Positions 28,824 to 38,220 of a stretch of DNA of 64,000 nt are shown here, one piece after another. The DNA is taken from the NCBI GenBank assembly GCA_902610975.1, contig CACLXL010000002.1, forward strand, positions 1 to 64,000. Reading direction: 5' to 3'. Numbering within the stretch: the first letter of the stretch is position 1; every line of letters begins with the position of its first letter. Origin of the DNA: an uncultured Pelagibacteraceae bacterium (GTDB lineage Bacteria; Pseudomonadota; Alphaproteobacteria; Pelagibacterales; Pelagibacteraceae). Made by a program: the position numbers and the translations under genes. The notes beneath the pieces are model-generated. The model ran no database searches. It had not been told where the DNA came from and saw only the letters and a program-made list of their open reading frames with translations.

Positions 28824-30072
28824 TTGCCTTTTTTCCAATTAATTTAAAATAAATAATCATAAAAGTTATTAATAATAATACGATTACTATTGAAACTGCT
28901 GAGCCCATGCCAATATTTGATACTGCAAATCCTTGTTGATACACACTTATTGGTAACGTTAAAGTACCCGAAGCACCGCCTGTTAATAAAAATATATCTT
29001 CAAATTTATTAAAGTTCCAAATAAATCTAATCATGAATAATATTGATAAAATAGCTGTAATTTGCGGAAGAGTAATATAAAAGAATTTTCTAAATGGCCC
29101 AGCACCATCAACATCCGCAGCCTCATAAAGATCCTTTGGAATAGCTTGTAGTCTAGCTAATATAAATAAAAAAGCTAAAGGAAAATATCGCCAAATCTCA
29201 AAAAATATAACTGTGGTCAATGCTAATCTAAGTTTCAACTCAAATCCTAAAATATTAACTATTAAATACTTTTGTCCAAGTAAATTAATAGGTTTTTCAA
29301 TGACTCCGTAATTAACAAGAAGAGAATTTATCGTACCGCTATTAGGATCTAAGAGTAAAGTCCAAGTATAAGCCAGAGCAACCACAGGTCCTACATAGGG
29401 AAAAAGCAATATACTTCGCATAAAAGTTCTTCCATAAAATTTTTGATTTACAAGTTGGGCAGCGAATATGCCAAGTAAAATAGCTCCAAGTGTTCCAAAA
29501 AAAGTAAAGTAAAAGGTCGTCATTAAAAGCTCAACAAAATTGTTATTTATGAAGACATTTTTAAAATTTTTGAAAGTAAAATCAGTAGTCAATAAAATAT
29601 TATTTGATTTTCCATTCAAATCTGGCTTATTAGATTTAATGTATTTACTGTTAATTGCATTGTTATTCACATCTTTTACAAAAATTTCGAAATTTTCACG
29701 ATAGCCTGACTCCCAATTTCCAAAAAAACATTTAACTTTTTGTGACTTAAATTCACATCTTTTGTCCAAATTAACTGGTTCAATATTTTTTGGAAATTTA
29801 TCTGAAAATTTAACTTCTCTAATATCTTGGATTAAAGAACTATTTCTTAATTTATAGATAATTTTTAATTCAGAATTGCTATCTTGTATATTTTTTACAA
29901 TTTTTTTTGCCCTAGGCTCAGGAATTCTTATATCTTTAAGCCCAACTTCTTTGAAACTAATCCAGACGTTTGCAAAAATTGGAAATAAAATTATTGCAAA
30001 TACCAGGCATACAGCAGGTAAAAGAAGTGTATATGCAGTCCTTTTTTCTATTTTTGATAATGTGGAACTCAT
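28813..30072 (-). CDS. Sugar ABC transporter permease, MalF type, with large periplasmic insert
   Basis: The second permease of the carbohydrate importer, 419 residues. A first membrane helix (about 14-35) is followed by an insert of roughly 140 residues predicted to be periplasmic, with two Cys 10 residues apart (RCEF...VKCFF) that could form a disulfide. The remaining helices carry the EAA loop EAADVDGAGPFRKFFYITLP. It lies after the binding-protein gene behind a strong hairpin (30075-30105), so its expression is probably lower than that of the binding protein. Confidence 0.9.
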   Translation of the reverse strand: MSSTLSKIEKRTAYTLLLPAVCLVFAIILFPIFANVWISFKEVGLKDIRIPEPRAKKIVKNIQDSNSELKIIYKLRNSSLIQDIREVKFSDKFPKNIEPVNLDKRCEFKSQKVKCFFGNWESGYRENFEIFVKDVNNNAINSKYIKSNKPDLNGKSNNILLTTDFTFKNFKNVFINNNFVELLMTTFYFTFFGTLGAILLGIFAAQLVNQKFYGRTFMRSILLFPYVGPVVALAYTWTLLLDPNSGTINSLLVNYGVIEKPINLLGQKYLIVNILGFELKLRLALTTVIFFEIWRYFPLAFLFILARLQAIPKDLYEAADVDGAGPFRKFFYITLPQITAILSILFMIRFIWNFNKFEDIFLLTGGASGTLTLPISVYQQGFAVSNIGMGSAVSIVIVLLLITFMIIYFKLIGKKANEI

Positions 30073-30074
30073 TT

Positions 30075-30105
30075 AAAAGCGGATAATAACCTATTATCCG
30101 CTTTT
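30075..30105 (-). terminator. Perfect 14-bp hairpin between the sugar-binding protein and its permeases
   Basis: Arms at 30075-30088 and 30092-30105 pair perfectly over 14 bp around a three-base loop. The outer four pairs are A-T, so the hairpin ends in a T run on either strand. On the minus strand it lies 15 bases after the binding-protein stop and would act as an intrinsic terminator or attenuator, lowering permease expression relative to the binding protein. Confidence 0.75.
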
Positions 30106-30119
30106 AAGGAATAAATTTG

Positions 30120-31442
30120 CTAGAATTTTGCTAATTCTGCGTTAATTTTTTTTACTGCCTCATCAACAGTTATCTGGTCATCAATGTATTCTCTTGTAAT
30201 TCTATTCAAGAATTGGGCATTGATTATTTTTGATGCTCTTGAAAGCTCTCCTTCTTTAACACCCCATCTGTTTGCAGTATCTAATCCAGCAACAATGTTG
30301 TTGATTACATCAGGTGAATAAAGTTCAGTTAATGGTTTTTTTCTATCTACACCAACTGGTAATTTACTCCAAGCTTTTGTAAACGCAGCAGGATCTGAGG
30401 AATTTCCTCTTCTTACAGGAAATTTACCTTCAGGAGCGATTGCTAACGTGCTTGTGTAACCTTCGTCCATAGAATACTCAACAAACTTTTTAGCTTCATC
30501 AGTATCTGCATCAGCTGTAATACCGAAATATCTTACATCTGCCCATGCAGCACCCTTCTTGTTATTTGGTCCACTAAAATTTGTTATGAAACCAGTTTTA
30601 GAAGCAAGTTCAGGTGATGTTGGATCGCTATTTATTGTTGGTGGAGCTGAGTCTCTTAGTCCAGCTAATTCATCCATTATAAACGGTGACCAAATTATCA
30701 TTGGCGTTTTGCCAGCAAAGTATAACTCTCTAGATTGTTTCCAAAATAGTTCTCCTGGAGGACTCGCTTTAGCTATAACTTTATAAAACTCTAAAGAGTT
30801 TTTAAGAGCTTTTCCTTGTTTTTTTGTTCCACCCTTTTTAACAAAGTTAACGCCATTTGCTAAAAGAACATGTTCAAGAACTTGGCTCATAAAGTTTTCA
30901 TCAGTTTTAGTCGCAGCTACAAATCCAAACATGTCTCCGCTTGAAAGAACTTTCACAGCTTTTGTTATATTTTCATAACTCGTCGGTGGTTCAAGGCCTG
31001 CTTGTTTAAATAAGTCTTTCCTATAAACTACCATCTGTGTCCATCCATCAACTGGAACGGCAGCAATTTTTCCACCTTTTTTTGCCATGTTCAATGCTCC
31101 TGGAGCAAACGTTTTTTTTCCTAAACTTTTAACAACATCATTGTTTGCATTTACATCAAGTATACCTGCCTCTGCCCAAGGTAAAACATATTGAAGTGTG
31201 TGATAAATTACATCCGGAAGATTTCCAGCAGCTGCAGCGGCAGTTGCTCTAGAACCTAAATCTTTTTCTTCAACCGGTATAACTTCGACTTTTATTCCAG
31301 TTTTGGATTCAAACGACTTAGCCATCTCCATTTGTTTTTCCATTCTTGCTGGTTGCACTTCTGTAGTCCAAAAAGTGATATCTGCATAACTATTAGACGT
31401 TAAAAAAGTTAAAGCAAAAATGAAGGCTATTATTTTTCTCAT
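30120..31442 (-). CDS. Sugar ABC transporter substrate-binding protein
   Basis: A family 1 (MalE-like) periplasmic binding protein of 440 residues. The signal peptide is MRKIIAFIFALTFLTSNSYA, cut before DITFW. The mature part begins ITFWTTEVQPARMEKQ and continues with PDVIYH and WTQMVVYRKDLFKQAGLEPP, typical of this family. A strong Shine-Dalgarno (AGGAGG) precedes the ATG. It is the first gene of the operon and is divergent from the ATPase gene. The substrate is unknown; the linked hydrolase implies a small glycoside. Confidence 0.9.
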   Translation of the reverse strand: MRKIIAFIFALTFLTSNSYADITFWTTEVQPARMEKQMEMAKSFESKTGIKVEVIPVEEKDLGSRATAAAAAGNLPDVIYHTLQYVLPWAEAGILDVNANNDVVKSLGKKTFAPGALNMAKKGGKIAAVPVDGWTQMVVYRKDLFKQAGLEPPTSYENITKAVKVLSSGDMFGFVAATKTDENFMSQVLEHVLLANGVNFVKKGGTKKQGKALKNSLEFYKVIAKASPPGELFWKQSRELYFAGKTPMIIWSPFIMDELAGLRDSAPPTINSDPTSPELASKTGFITNFSGPNNKKGAAWADVRYFGITADADTDEAKKFVEYSMDEGYTSTLAIAPEGKFPVRRGNSSDPAAFTKAWSKLPVGVDRKKPLTELYSPDVINNIVAGLDTANRWGVKEGELSRASKIINAQFLNRITREYIDDQITVDEAVKKINAELAKF

Positions 31443-31520
31443 TTTTCCTCCTATTAATTATTTAAATAATGTTTTAAGCTTAACAATAAGATAATGAATT
31501 TTCTATGATAAATACGCATT

Positions 31521-32579
31521 ATGGCATTTTTAAAATTTGAAGATATTGATAAATCTTTTGGTAAAAACAATGTAATTAGTAAATTTAACCTAGAGGTTGA
31601 AAAAGGAAAATTTTTAGTTTTGTTAGGACCATCTGGGTGTGGAAAATCTACTTTGCTCAGAATGATAGCTGGTTTAGAAAAAATAGATAATGGGAAAATT
31701 CTATTAGAAAATAATCTTCTTAATGATTTATTGCCTTCCAAAAGACAAATAGCAATGGTTTTCCAATCTTACGCTTTGTATCCCCACATGAATGTTTTTC
31801 AAAATATCTCTTTTGGTCTAAAAACTGAACAAATTTCTAAAAATGAGATTAGAGAGAAAGTAATTGAAGCTGCAAAGATCCTAAAAATTGAAGAACTTTT
31901 AGATAGAAGGCCAAAGGAACTTTCTGGAGGACAAAGACAACGAGTTGCGATCGGAAGAGCTATAACTAGAAATCCTAAATTGTTTTTGTTCGATGAACCT
32001 CTTTCTAATTTAGATGCAGCACTCAGATCAGAAATGAGAGTTGAAATTTCAAAATTACATAAAAAACTTAAAAGTAATATTGTCTACGTAACTCATGATC
32101 AAATTGAAGCAATGACTTTAGCAGATAAGATTGTAATAATGAATAAAGGAAATATTGAACAATTTGGAAGCCCTGATGACATATATAATAAACCAAATAA
32201 TATTTTTGTAGCTGAATTCATTGGAAATCCAAAAATGAATATTTTTAAGGTTAAAAGTGAAGATATTATTAACAAAGATACATTCAAATTTTTAAATAAT
32301 CAAATAAAATTCGAAAATTTAAATTTTAGAAATGGACTTTATGTAGGTATTAGACCAGAAGATATATCTTTAGAAAATCAAGATGAATTATCGGTTGAAG
32401 TCAATATAGACCTAATTGAAAATTTAGGATCGGAAAAAATTATATATTCACATTTTAATAATACAGAAATCAGAATAAAAACCGCTAAAAATATTAAAAG
32501 TAAAAATATTACAATTTACTTCCAAAAAAATAAGATATATTTATTCGATAATAACAAAAATAGATTAATTTCAAGATGA
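31521..32579 (+). CDS. Sugar ABC transporter ATPase (MalK/UgpC family)
   Basis: The ATP-binding subunit for the divergent sugar permeases. It has 352 residues. The Walker A is GPSGCGKST, the Q-loop VFQSYALYPHM, the signature ELSGGQRQRVAIGRAI, Walker B LFLFDEPLSNLDA and the H-loop YVTHDQIEAM. A C-terminal regulatory OB-like (TOBE) domain includes the GIRPEDI block. Expression from the opposite strand separates it from the binding-protein operon; only 78 bases lie between the two starts. tRNA-Cys follows 25 bases after the stop. Confidence 0.93.
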   Translation: MAFLKFEDIDKSFGKNNVISKFNLEVEKGKFLVLLGPSGCGKSTLLRMIAGLEKIDNGKILLENNLLNDLLPSKRQIAMVFQSYALYPHMNVFQNISFGLKTEQISKNEIREKVIEAAKILKIEELLDRRPKELSGGQRQRVAIGRAITRNPKLFLFDEPLSNLDAALRSEMRVEISKLHKKLKSNIVYVTHDQIEAMTLADKIVIMNKGNIEQFGSPDDIYNKPNNIFVAEFIGNPKMNIFKVKSEDIINKDTFKFLNNQIKFENLNFRNGLYVGIRPEDISLENQDELSVEVNIDLIENLGSEKIIYSHFNNTEIRIKTAKNIKSKNITIYFQKNKIYLFDNNKNRLISR

Positions 32580-32604
32580 GTTTAATGATTTTATCTATAA
32601 CAAC

Positions 32605-32678
32605 GGCCACGTGGCGGAATGGTTACGCAGAGGATTGCAAATCCTTTTATCCCAGTTCGATTCTGGGCGTGGCCTCCA
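32605..32678 (+). tRNA. tRNA-Cys (GCA)
   Basis: The acceptor strand GGCCACG (32605-32611) pairs with CGTGGCC (32668-32674), followed by discriminator T and an encoded CCA. The anticodon arm GAGGA-TTGCAAA-TCCTT shows GCA. The T arm contains GTTCGATTC. It lies just upstream of tRNA-Asn on the same strand. Confidence 0.95.
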
Positions 32679-32726
32679 AAAAAATTAGTTGTTTTATATT
32701 ATTAAAAAAAGTATGTTGCGTTTTAT

Positions 32727-32802
32727 TCCTCGGTAGCTCAGTTGGTAGAGCAGTTGACTGTTAATCAATTGGTCGCAGGTTCGAGTCCTGCCCGAGGAGC
32801 CA
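32727..32802 (+). tRNA. tRNA-Asn (GUU)
   Basis: The acceptor TCCTCGG (32727-32733) pairs with CCGAGGA (32792-32798), with discriminator G and an encoded CCA. The D arm AGCTCAGTTGGTAGAGC and anticodon loop CTGTTAA give GUU, so Asn. The T loop contains GTTCGAGTC. As a GUN anticodon it is a substrate of the Tgt encoded in this window. Confidence 0.95.
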
Positions 32803-32803
32803 A

Positions 32804-33169
32804 TTAACCGACTTTTTCAAATTTTGAAGTATTGTTTAAAATTTGTAAAATTTTCTCTTTCTGGATTTTTGATAATGATGAAAATGTCCTGCTTAAAAAA
32901 GAGTAATTTAAATCGTCATTATTATTCTCTTCTGCACTAATATCTTTAAACTCTTTATAGTCTTCAAAAAAATAAATAATTGGAACTTTTAAAAACTGTG
33001 ATAATTGCATCAATCTATTAGAGCTAACACCGTTTGTGCCTTTTTCGTACTTTTGAATTTGTTGAAATGTTACATTAATTGCTTGTGCAACTTTTGTTTG
33101 TGTTAAACCTAAAGATAATCTCCGCATTCTTAATTTTTTACCTAAATGAATATTGAAATTTTCTTCCAT
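32804..33169 (-). CDS. XRE-family helix-turn-helix regulator
   Basis: A 121-residue transcriptional regulator. The HTH domain is at about 8-65: the LGKKLRMRRLSLGLTQTKVAQAINVTFQQIQKYEKGTN region has the two helices of the Cro/CI fold. The C-terminal half is charged and may dimerise. Similar short XRE proteins are common in Alphaproteobacteria. Its stop lies one base after the tRNA-Asn CCA on the other strand. A possible promoter (TTGACC at 33243-33248, TATGTA at 33221-33226, 16-base spacing) lies upstream. The targets are unknown. Confidence 0.88.
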   Translation of the reverse strand: MEENFNIHLGKKLRMRRLSLGLTQTKVAQAINVTFQQIQKYEKGTNGVSSNRLMQLSQFLKVPIIYFFEDYKEFKDISAEENNNDDLNYSFLSRTFSSLSKIQKEKILQILNNTSKFEKVG

Positions 33170-33220
33170 AGAACTCCCTAAATTTTTAATTATAAAACCT
33201 CAAAATGAACTTTTTAGCAA

Positions 33221-33248
33221 TACATATAATTTTTTTTTTTAAGGTCAA
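33221..33248 (-). promoter_or_regulatory. Candidate promoter of the XRE regulator
   Basis: On the minus strand TTGACC (33248-33243) and TATGTA (33226-33221) are 16 bases apart. A long A/T homopolymer run fills the spacer. The rest of the 144-base gap (33170-33313) is AT-rich with no ORF or RNA that I recognise. Confidence 0.35.
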
Positions 33249-33313
33249 AAAAAGCTAAAAAAACTGTTTTTTGCTATTGACTAAAGCTCAAAAATGAAGT
33301 GATAAGAAATAAA

Positions 33314-33997
33314 TTATTCAGCCTTTTTCAGCCTATATTCCCAATATCCAGTCTTATCAAATGCAGCTTTTATCCAAAGATATGTTCCCTCCTCATACCA
33401 GATGTCTGTGTTAAGTTTTTTGTCTCTAGATAAACTTGGGTCAGATGAGCTAAAATTAAATCTAAGTGTATTATAAGTTTTATTTCCAATTTTTACTTCT
33501 TCTTTGCCTATAAATTCTACTTTTTGTTCAATAATTCTTCCAGATACAGCGCTAATTTGAGCTTTTTTTTGAACAATTTCATGATTCCACCAAGTCCCTA
33601 TGATCATATTTTTATCAGCTTTACCCTTATAAGATGATCCATCAATAATTAAGTTTTTATCATTCGGGTCAATTGAAATATTTACATATTTTTCTTTTTT
33701 ATTTTGATTGGTTTCAGATTTAAATCCTGAAAAAACTCCATTTTCATAAGTTTCTAATCCTTTTGCATAGTATTTATATAGATCTACTCCTAACTTTGTT
33801 ATTTTGAAACTTACTTCATTATCAATTTTCAAATTTCCATTTTCTCTATAAAATTTATATTTATGATATCCTATTAATTTATTATTTCTAAATAGCTCAT
33901 ACTCCAAATAATTATATTTTGAGTAATGATCAACATGAGCATTATTTTCTGAAGATAAAAGTAAAATTAAAGTAATTGAAAGAAGGAATTTTTTCAT
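33314..33997 (-). CDS. Secreted DUF6134-like protein of unknown function
   Basis: A 227-residue protein with a signal peptide (MKKFLLSITLILLLSSENNA, cut near His21), so probably periplasmic. The mature part is beta-rich with repeated blocks such as LEYELFRNNKLIGYHKYKF and IWYEEGTYLWIKAAFDKTGYWEYRL, resembling the DUF6134 family of all-beta proteins. No catalytic motif is visible. It is divergent from the cysteine synthase gene with only 12 bases between the starts. The function is unknown. Confidence 0.7.
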   Translation of the reverse strand: MKKFLLSITLILLLSSENNAHVDHYSKYNYLEYELFRNNKLIGYHKYKFYRENGNLKIDNEVSFKITKLGVDLYKYYAKGLETYENGVFSGFKSETNQNKKEKYVNISIDPNDKNLIIDGSSYKGKADKNMIIGTWWNHEIVQKKAQISAVSGRIIEQKVEFIGKEEVKIGNKTYNTLRFNFSSSDPSLSRDKKLNTDIWYEEGTYLWIKAAFDKTGYWEYRLKKAE

Positions 33998-34009
33998 ATA
34001 TTTAATGAT

Positions 34010-35005
34010 ATGGATAGCAATTCTATTATATCACAAATCGGGAATACACCATTAATCAAACTAAAACAAGCCTCTGAATTAACTGGTTGTAACATTTATG
34101 GTAAAGCAGAATATTTCAACCCTGGAGAGTCAGTAAAAGATAGAGCAGCCCTTTTTATCGTTCAAGATGCTTTAAAAAAAAACCTTGTAAGTAAAGGTGG
34201 TACTATAGTTGAGGGAACTGCGGGAAATACAGGTATAGGTTTAGCGGTAGTTTGTAAACAATATGATCTAAAATTGAAAATTGTAATACCTAATACTCAA
34301 TCGATTGAAAAAAAAGAAACATTAAAAAAATTAGGCGCTGAATTAATAGAAGTTGATGCTGTTCCTTATTCAAACCCTAAAAATTATATAAAGCAGTCAA
34401 AAAAAATAGCGGAAGATTTAAGTAATAAAACAAAATATGGAGTTTATTGGGCTAATCAATTTGATAACATAATTAATACTGAGGCCCATATAAAAGGAAC
34501 AGCAGAGGAAATCTGGAGTCAAACTTCTGGACAAATAGACGGTTTTACTTGCGCTGTGGGCACAGGAGGCACTTTAGCTGGAGTGTCTATAGGCTTAAAA
34601 GATAAAAATAAAAATATCAAAATCGCATTATCAGATCCAATGGGATCATCTCTTTACTCATACGTAACAAACAGAACACTTGAAAGCTCAGGTAGTTCAA
34701 TAACTGAAGGTATAGGAACTGCTAGAATAACAAAAAATTTTGATAAAGCACTTGTAGATGAAGCTTTTCAAACCAATGATACAGAAGCATTAAATATTGT
34801 TTTTAATTTAATTGAAAATCAAAAAATAATTTTAGGTGGTTCTTCAGGTATTAATATTGCTGGAGCAATCAAATTAGCAAAAAATTTAGGTCCAGGAAAA
34901 ACGATTGTTACTATCCTTTGTGATCACGGAAGAAGATACGCAAGCAAAATTTTTAACAAAGAGTTTTTAAAAGATAAAAATTTACCAATACCAAAATGGT
35001 TATAG
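34010..35005 (+). CDS. cysK: Cysteine synthase (PLP-dependent, CysK/CysM family)
   Basis: Makes cysteine from O-acetylserine (or a relative) and sulfide. It has 331 residues. The PLP lysine lies in the GESVKDRAA block near residue 43. The phosphate-binding loop is seen as GTGGTLAGV, and the Asn loop as [12 protein letters not shown]. The family GSSGIN block is at the C-terminus. It starts 12 bases from the divergent secreted-protein gene and overlaps aapP by six bases at its 3' end. CysK versus CysM cannot be settled by eye. Confidence 0.9.
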   Translation: MDSNSIISQIGNTPLIKLKQASELTGCNIYGKAEYFNPGESVKDRAALFIVQDALKKNLVSKGGTIVEGTAGNTGIGLAVVCKQYDLKLKIVIPNTQSIEKKETLKKLGAELIEVDAVPYSNPKNYIKQSKKIAEDLSNKTKYGVYWANQFDNIINTEAHIKGTAEEIWSQTSGQIDGFTCAVGTGGTLAGVSIGLKDKNKNIKIALSDPMGSSLYSYVTNRTLESSGSSITEGIGTARITKNFDKALVDEAFQTNDTEALNIVFNLIENQKIILGGSSGINIAGAIKLAKNLGPGKTIVTILCDHGRRYASKIFNKEFLKDKNLPIPKWL

Positions 35006-35731
35006 TATTTGACTTAAAAAAAGTTTTGTTCTCTCAGATTTAGGATTTTCAAAAAATTCATTAGTTTTCGCTCTTTCAACAATTTTTCCCTCATCCATAA
35101 AAATCATGTAGTCTGCTACTTCCTTTGCAAATCCCATTTCATGTGTCACCACAATCATAGTCATTCCACCTTTTGCAAGGTCAACCATTACATCTAGTAC
35201 TTCTTTTATCATTTCTGGATCTAAAGCCGAAGTTGGTTCATCAAACAACATTATCTTAGGCTCCATGCAAAGAGCTCTTGCTATAGCTGCTCTTTGTTGT
35301 TGACCTCCGGATAGTTGTCCAGGAAATTTAAGTGCCTGATCGTCAATTTGAACTCTTGTCAAATTTTTCATGGCTAATTCTTCAGCTTCTTTTTTTGGAA
35401 GTTTTTTTACCCAGATAGGTGCTAAAGTACAATTGTCTAAGATTGATAAATGTGGAAATAAGTTAAATTGTTGAAAAACCATTCCTACTTCAGCTCTTAC
35501 TTTTTCAATATTTTTTGTGCTTTCAGAAAGTTCTGTTCCATCAACTACGATGTTACCTTCCTGATGTTCTTCTAATCTGTTTATACATCTGATTAAAGTC
35601 GACTTTCCAGATCCAGAGGGTCCGCAAATTACTATTTTTTCTTGAGGAGCAACTTCAAGGTCGATATTCTTTAAAACTTGAAATTTATCAAACCACTTAT
35701 TGACTTTTTTTAATTCAATTATTTTTCCCAT
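35000..35731 (-). CDS. aapP: General L-amino acid ABC transporter ATPase (AapP)
   Basis: The ATPase of a polar amino-acid importer. It has 243 residues. Walker A is [13 protein letters not shown], the Q-loop [10 protein letters not shown], signature [15 protein letters not shown], Walker [15 protein letters not shown] and H-loop [12 protein letters not shown]. It is the last gene of aapJ-aapQ-aapM-aapP, two bases after aapM. Its end overlaps cysK on the other strand by six bases. Confidence 0.93.
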   Translation of the reverse strand: MGKIIELKKVNKWFDKFQVLKNIDLEVAPQEKIVICGPSGSGKSTLIRCINRLEEHQEGNIVVDGTELSESTKNIEKVRAEVGMVFQQFNLFPHLSILDNCTLAPIWVKKLPKKEAEELAMKNLTRVQIDDQALKFPGQLSGGQQQRAAIARALCMEPKIMLFDEPTSALDPEMIKEVLDVMVDLAKGGMTMIVVTHEMGFAKEVADYMIFMDEGKIVERAKTNEFFENPKSERTKLFLSQIL

Positions 35732-35733
35732 TT

Positions 35734-36987
35734 TTATCTTTCTGTACTCAATTTTTTCTCTAAATTTTGACTATATCTACTCATTGCATAACATATTATC
35801 CAAAAAACTAAACCTGCAAAAACATAGCCCTCCATTGCCATTCCCAGCCATTTAGGATTAGTTTTTGCTAAACCTATCATACCTGCTAATTCCATCAACC
35901 CCACAACGAAAATTAATGGAGTATCTTTTACTAGTGCTAATAATGTATTTGCTATTCCAGGAATAACTAATTTTAAAGCCTGAGGTAATATTATTAACAA
36001 ATTCATTTTCCAATAACCCATACCTAATGATCTTGCGGCCTCATATTGGCCTTTTGGTAAAGCTTGCAATCCTCCCCTGACAACTTCTGCCATGTAAGCT
36101 GCTTCAAATAATGTAATAGCTATTAAAACTCTTATTAACTTATCTATAAATGTCCCATCAGGTAAAAACATTGGGAACATAACAGCTGACATAAATAAAA
36201 CAGTAATTAAAGGAACTCCTCTCCACAGTTCTATAAAGCCTATAGATATATATCTTATAGCGGGCAAAGAGGATCTTCTACCTAGAGCTAGAAATACGCC
36301 AATTGGAAAACAAAATAAAATAGCAAAAGCTGATATTATAAATGTTAAAGATAGCCCTCCCCAAGCAGCAGTCTCCACATATTTTAAGCCAAAACTTCCT
36401 CCAGAGATAAGTTCGATACCTAAAAAAGGGTATATAAAAATTAAAAATAAAATAAAATATTTTTTAAGTTTTGCTGAAACAAAAAAAGAAAAGCCAACAA
36501 TAGTAAATAAGATTAAAAACGCAGTATTAATTCTCCATTGTTCAGCATCTGGATAAAGACCGTACATAAACCTGTTAAACCAAACTTTAATAAAGATCCA
36601 ACAAGCACCATCGCCTGTACAATCATCTTTAGAATTTCCTATAAAATTGGCGTCTAAAACAAACCAATTTAACAAAGGAGGAATAGATTTAATGATTATA
36701 AAGATTGTTAAAAGAGTTAAAAAAGCATTGAAATTATTTGAATTTATATTTTTATTTACGATGTCCAAAAATCTTATTCCACTAAATTCAATTCTTATTA
36801 AATAAAGTCCAATAAAACCAAATAATAAAGGTAAAAAATAACTAATTTGACTTGGGAAAAAAACCAATGAATTATAATTAAAAAAAGCATTTACAAAAAC
36901 ATCTAAGAAACTTACAGAAATAAATACAATCCCTAAAGGAAGGTAAGATTTAATGTTTTCTTTAGATGGTTTACTAATTATATTCAT
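35734..36987 (-). CDS. aapM: General L-amino acid ABC transporter permease (AapM)
   Basis: An inner-membrane permease of the HisMQ type, 417 residues with about eight helices. An N-terminal region of several helices (1-200) precedes the permease domain. The EAA loop is [26 protein letters not shown], and the block [14 protein letters not shown] is typical. It overlaps aapQ by one base and is followed by aapP after two bases. Confidence 0.93.
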   Translation of the reverse strand: MNIISKPSKENIKSYLPLGIVFISVSFLDVFVNAFFNYNSLVFFPSQISYFLPLLFGFIGLYLIRIEFSGIRFLDIVNKNINSNNFNAFLTLLTIFIIIKSIPPLLNWFVLDANFIGNSKDDCTGDGACWIFIKVWFNRFMYGLYPDAEQWRINTAFLILFTIVGFSFFVSAKLKKYFILFLIFIYPFLGIELISGGSFGLKYVETAAWGGLSLTFIISAFAILFCFPIGVFLALGRRSSLPAIRYISIGFIELWRGVPLITVLFMSAVMFPMFLPDGTFIDKLIRVLIAITLFEAAYMAEVVRGGLQALPKGQYEAARSLGMGYWKMNLLIILPQALKLVIPGIANTLLALVKDTPLIFVVGLMELAGMIGLAKTNPKWLGMAMEGYVFAGLVFWIICYAMSRYSQNLEKKLSTER

Positions 36988-38162
36988 TATTTTTCCTTGA
37001 TAGCCATTTTTTTATTATACCAATTCATAAATATTGAAATTGAAATACTTAAAGTTAAATAAGTAAGCATAGTAATAGAAATTATTTCGATTGCTCTGCC
37101 AGTTTGCATTAACGCAGTCCCTGCAAAAACTAAAACTATATCGGGGTAAGCGATAGCCGCTGCTAAAGAGGAATTTTTAGTCAAGTTAAGATATTGATTT
37201 GTTGTCGGAGGTATAATTATTCTTAAAGCTTGGGGCATTACAACTAATTTTAAAATTTGATTTTTTGTTAATCCTATACTTGCTGCGGCTTCTTTTTGAC
37301 CTTTGCTTACTCCAAGAATTCCAGCTCTTACATTTTCTGCAATAAATGTGGCAGTATACATTGATAAGGCTAAAGCTAACGCGATCAATTCAGGAATAAT
37401 ACTTACACCACCTTCGTAAGTGTAAACTGTTGGTGAAAGTTGTTTTAAAACTGGATATTCAAAAGTAAGAGAAACCCCAAGAAAAAGAAAAGTAATTAAA
37501 GGAAATAATATTAATGTTGATAAAGATATTATTGCAGTAGGTAATTGTTTTCCATACTGCTCTCTTTGTTTTGTAGCATAAGAATTAATAAAATAAATTG
37601 CAATAAACGCGGCTATGGCTGATAAAAGAAAAATATTAAAATTTGTCCATATAAATTTTGGTACGTACCACCCTTTTATCGTTAAAAATGAAATATCATT
37701 AAAACTAATACCATTTTCTGGTAAAGGTAATGCTCGCAATGCTGCGAAATACCAGAAAAAAATTTGTAATATTAAAGGAATATTCCTAAAAATTTCTACA
37801 TACCATTCAGCTACTTTTGCGATTAAATAATTATCTGATAATCTAGATACACCTACAATTACACCAGCTATTGTTGCAAAAAATATCCCGATTACTGAAA
37901 CTAAGATTGTATTTAATAAACCTACTAAAAATGCTCGTCCGTACGAGTGTGAACCGTCATACTCAATCATTGAAAAAGTAATATCGAATGATGCTTCTTG
38001 ATTTAAAAAACCAAATCCAAAAGATATTCCTCTGTTACCCATATTGATTTGAGCATTAGTAGCAAAATAAATAATTACTGATATTAATGCTAAAACAGTA
38101 ATTAATTGAGGAATTAAATCTCTTGCTTTTTTATTTTCAATGCTGAATTTTTTAAAAATCAT
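36987..38162 (-). CDS. aapQ: General L-amino acid ABC transporter permease (AapQ)
   Basis: The second HisMQ-type permease, 391 residues. Blocks visible are VEIFRNIPLILQIFFWYF and the EAA loop QKEAAASIGLTKNQILKLVVMPQALRIIIPP. A long central periplasmic/membrane insert is normal for AapQ. It starts after an intrinsic terminator-like hairpin (38177-38206) that separates it from aapJ. Confidence 0.93.
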   Translation of the reverse strand: MIFKKFSIENKKARDLIPQLITVLALISVIIYFATNAQINMGNRGISFGFGFLNQEASFDITFSMIEYDGSHSYGRAFLVGLLNTILVSVIGIFFATIAGVIVGVSRLSDNYLIAKVAEWYVEIFRNIPLILQIFFWYFAALRALPLPENGISFNDISFLTIKGWYVPKFIWTNFNIFLLSAIAAFIAIYFINSYATKQREQYGKQLPTAIISLSTLILFPLITFLFLGVSLTFEYPVLKQLSPTVYTYEGGVSIIPELIALALALSMYTATFIAENVRAGILGVSKGQKEAAASIGLTKNQILKLVVMPQALRIIIPPTTNQYLNLTKNSSLAAAIAYPDIVLVFAGTALMQTGRAIEIISITMLTYLTLSISISIFMNWYNKKMAIKEK

Positions 38163-38176
38163 TATCTAAGAATAAA

Positions 38177-38206
38177 AAAAAGGGCCAGATAAATCTAGCC
38201 CTTTTT
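38177..38206 (-). terminator. Terminator-like hairpin between aapJ and aapQ
   Basis: Read on the minus strand, AAAAAGGGC and GCCCTTTTT arms enclose an inner stem (ATCT/AGAT) with one mismatch, and a run of T follows. It lies 14 bases after the aapJ stop and 14 before the aapQ start, so it would partly terminate aapJ transcripts and keep permease levels below binding-protein levels. Confidence 0.75.
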
Positions 38207-38220
38207 AATTTTATTAGCAA

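Noticed and set aside
27630-28838. TTG start for the MalG-type permease
   Set aside because: The ATG five codons downstream overlaps the upstream gene naturally; the TTG adds only five residues.
31457-31483. Palindromes ATTATTTAAATAAT and TTAAGCTTAA between the sugar-binding protein and ATPase genes
   Set aside because: They are short and of low information content in AT-rich DNA, so they are likely by chance.
33170-33313. Possible small RNA in the gap upstream of the XRE gene
   Set aside because: The gap is only 144 bases and mostly A/T runs with no stable hairpin; a TTGACT/TGATAA pair on the plus strand points only into the 3' end of the neighbouring gene.
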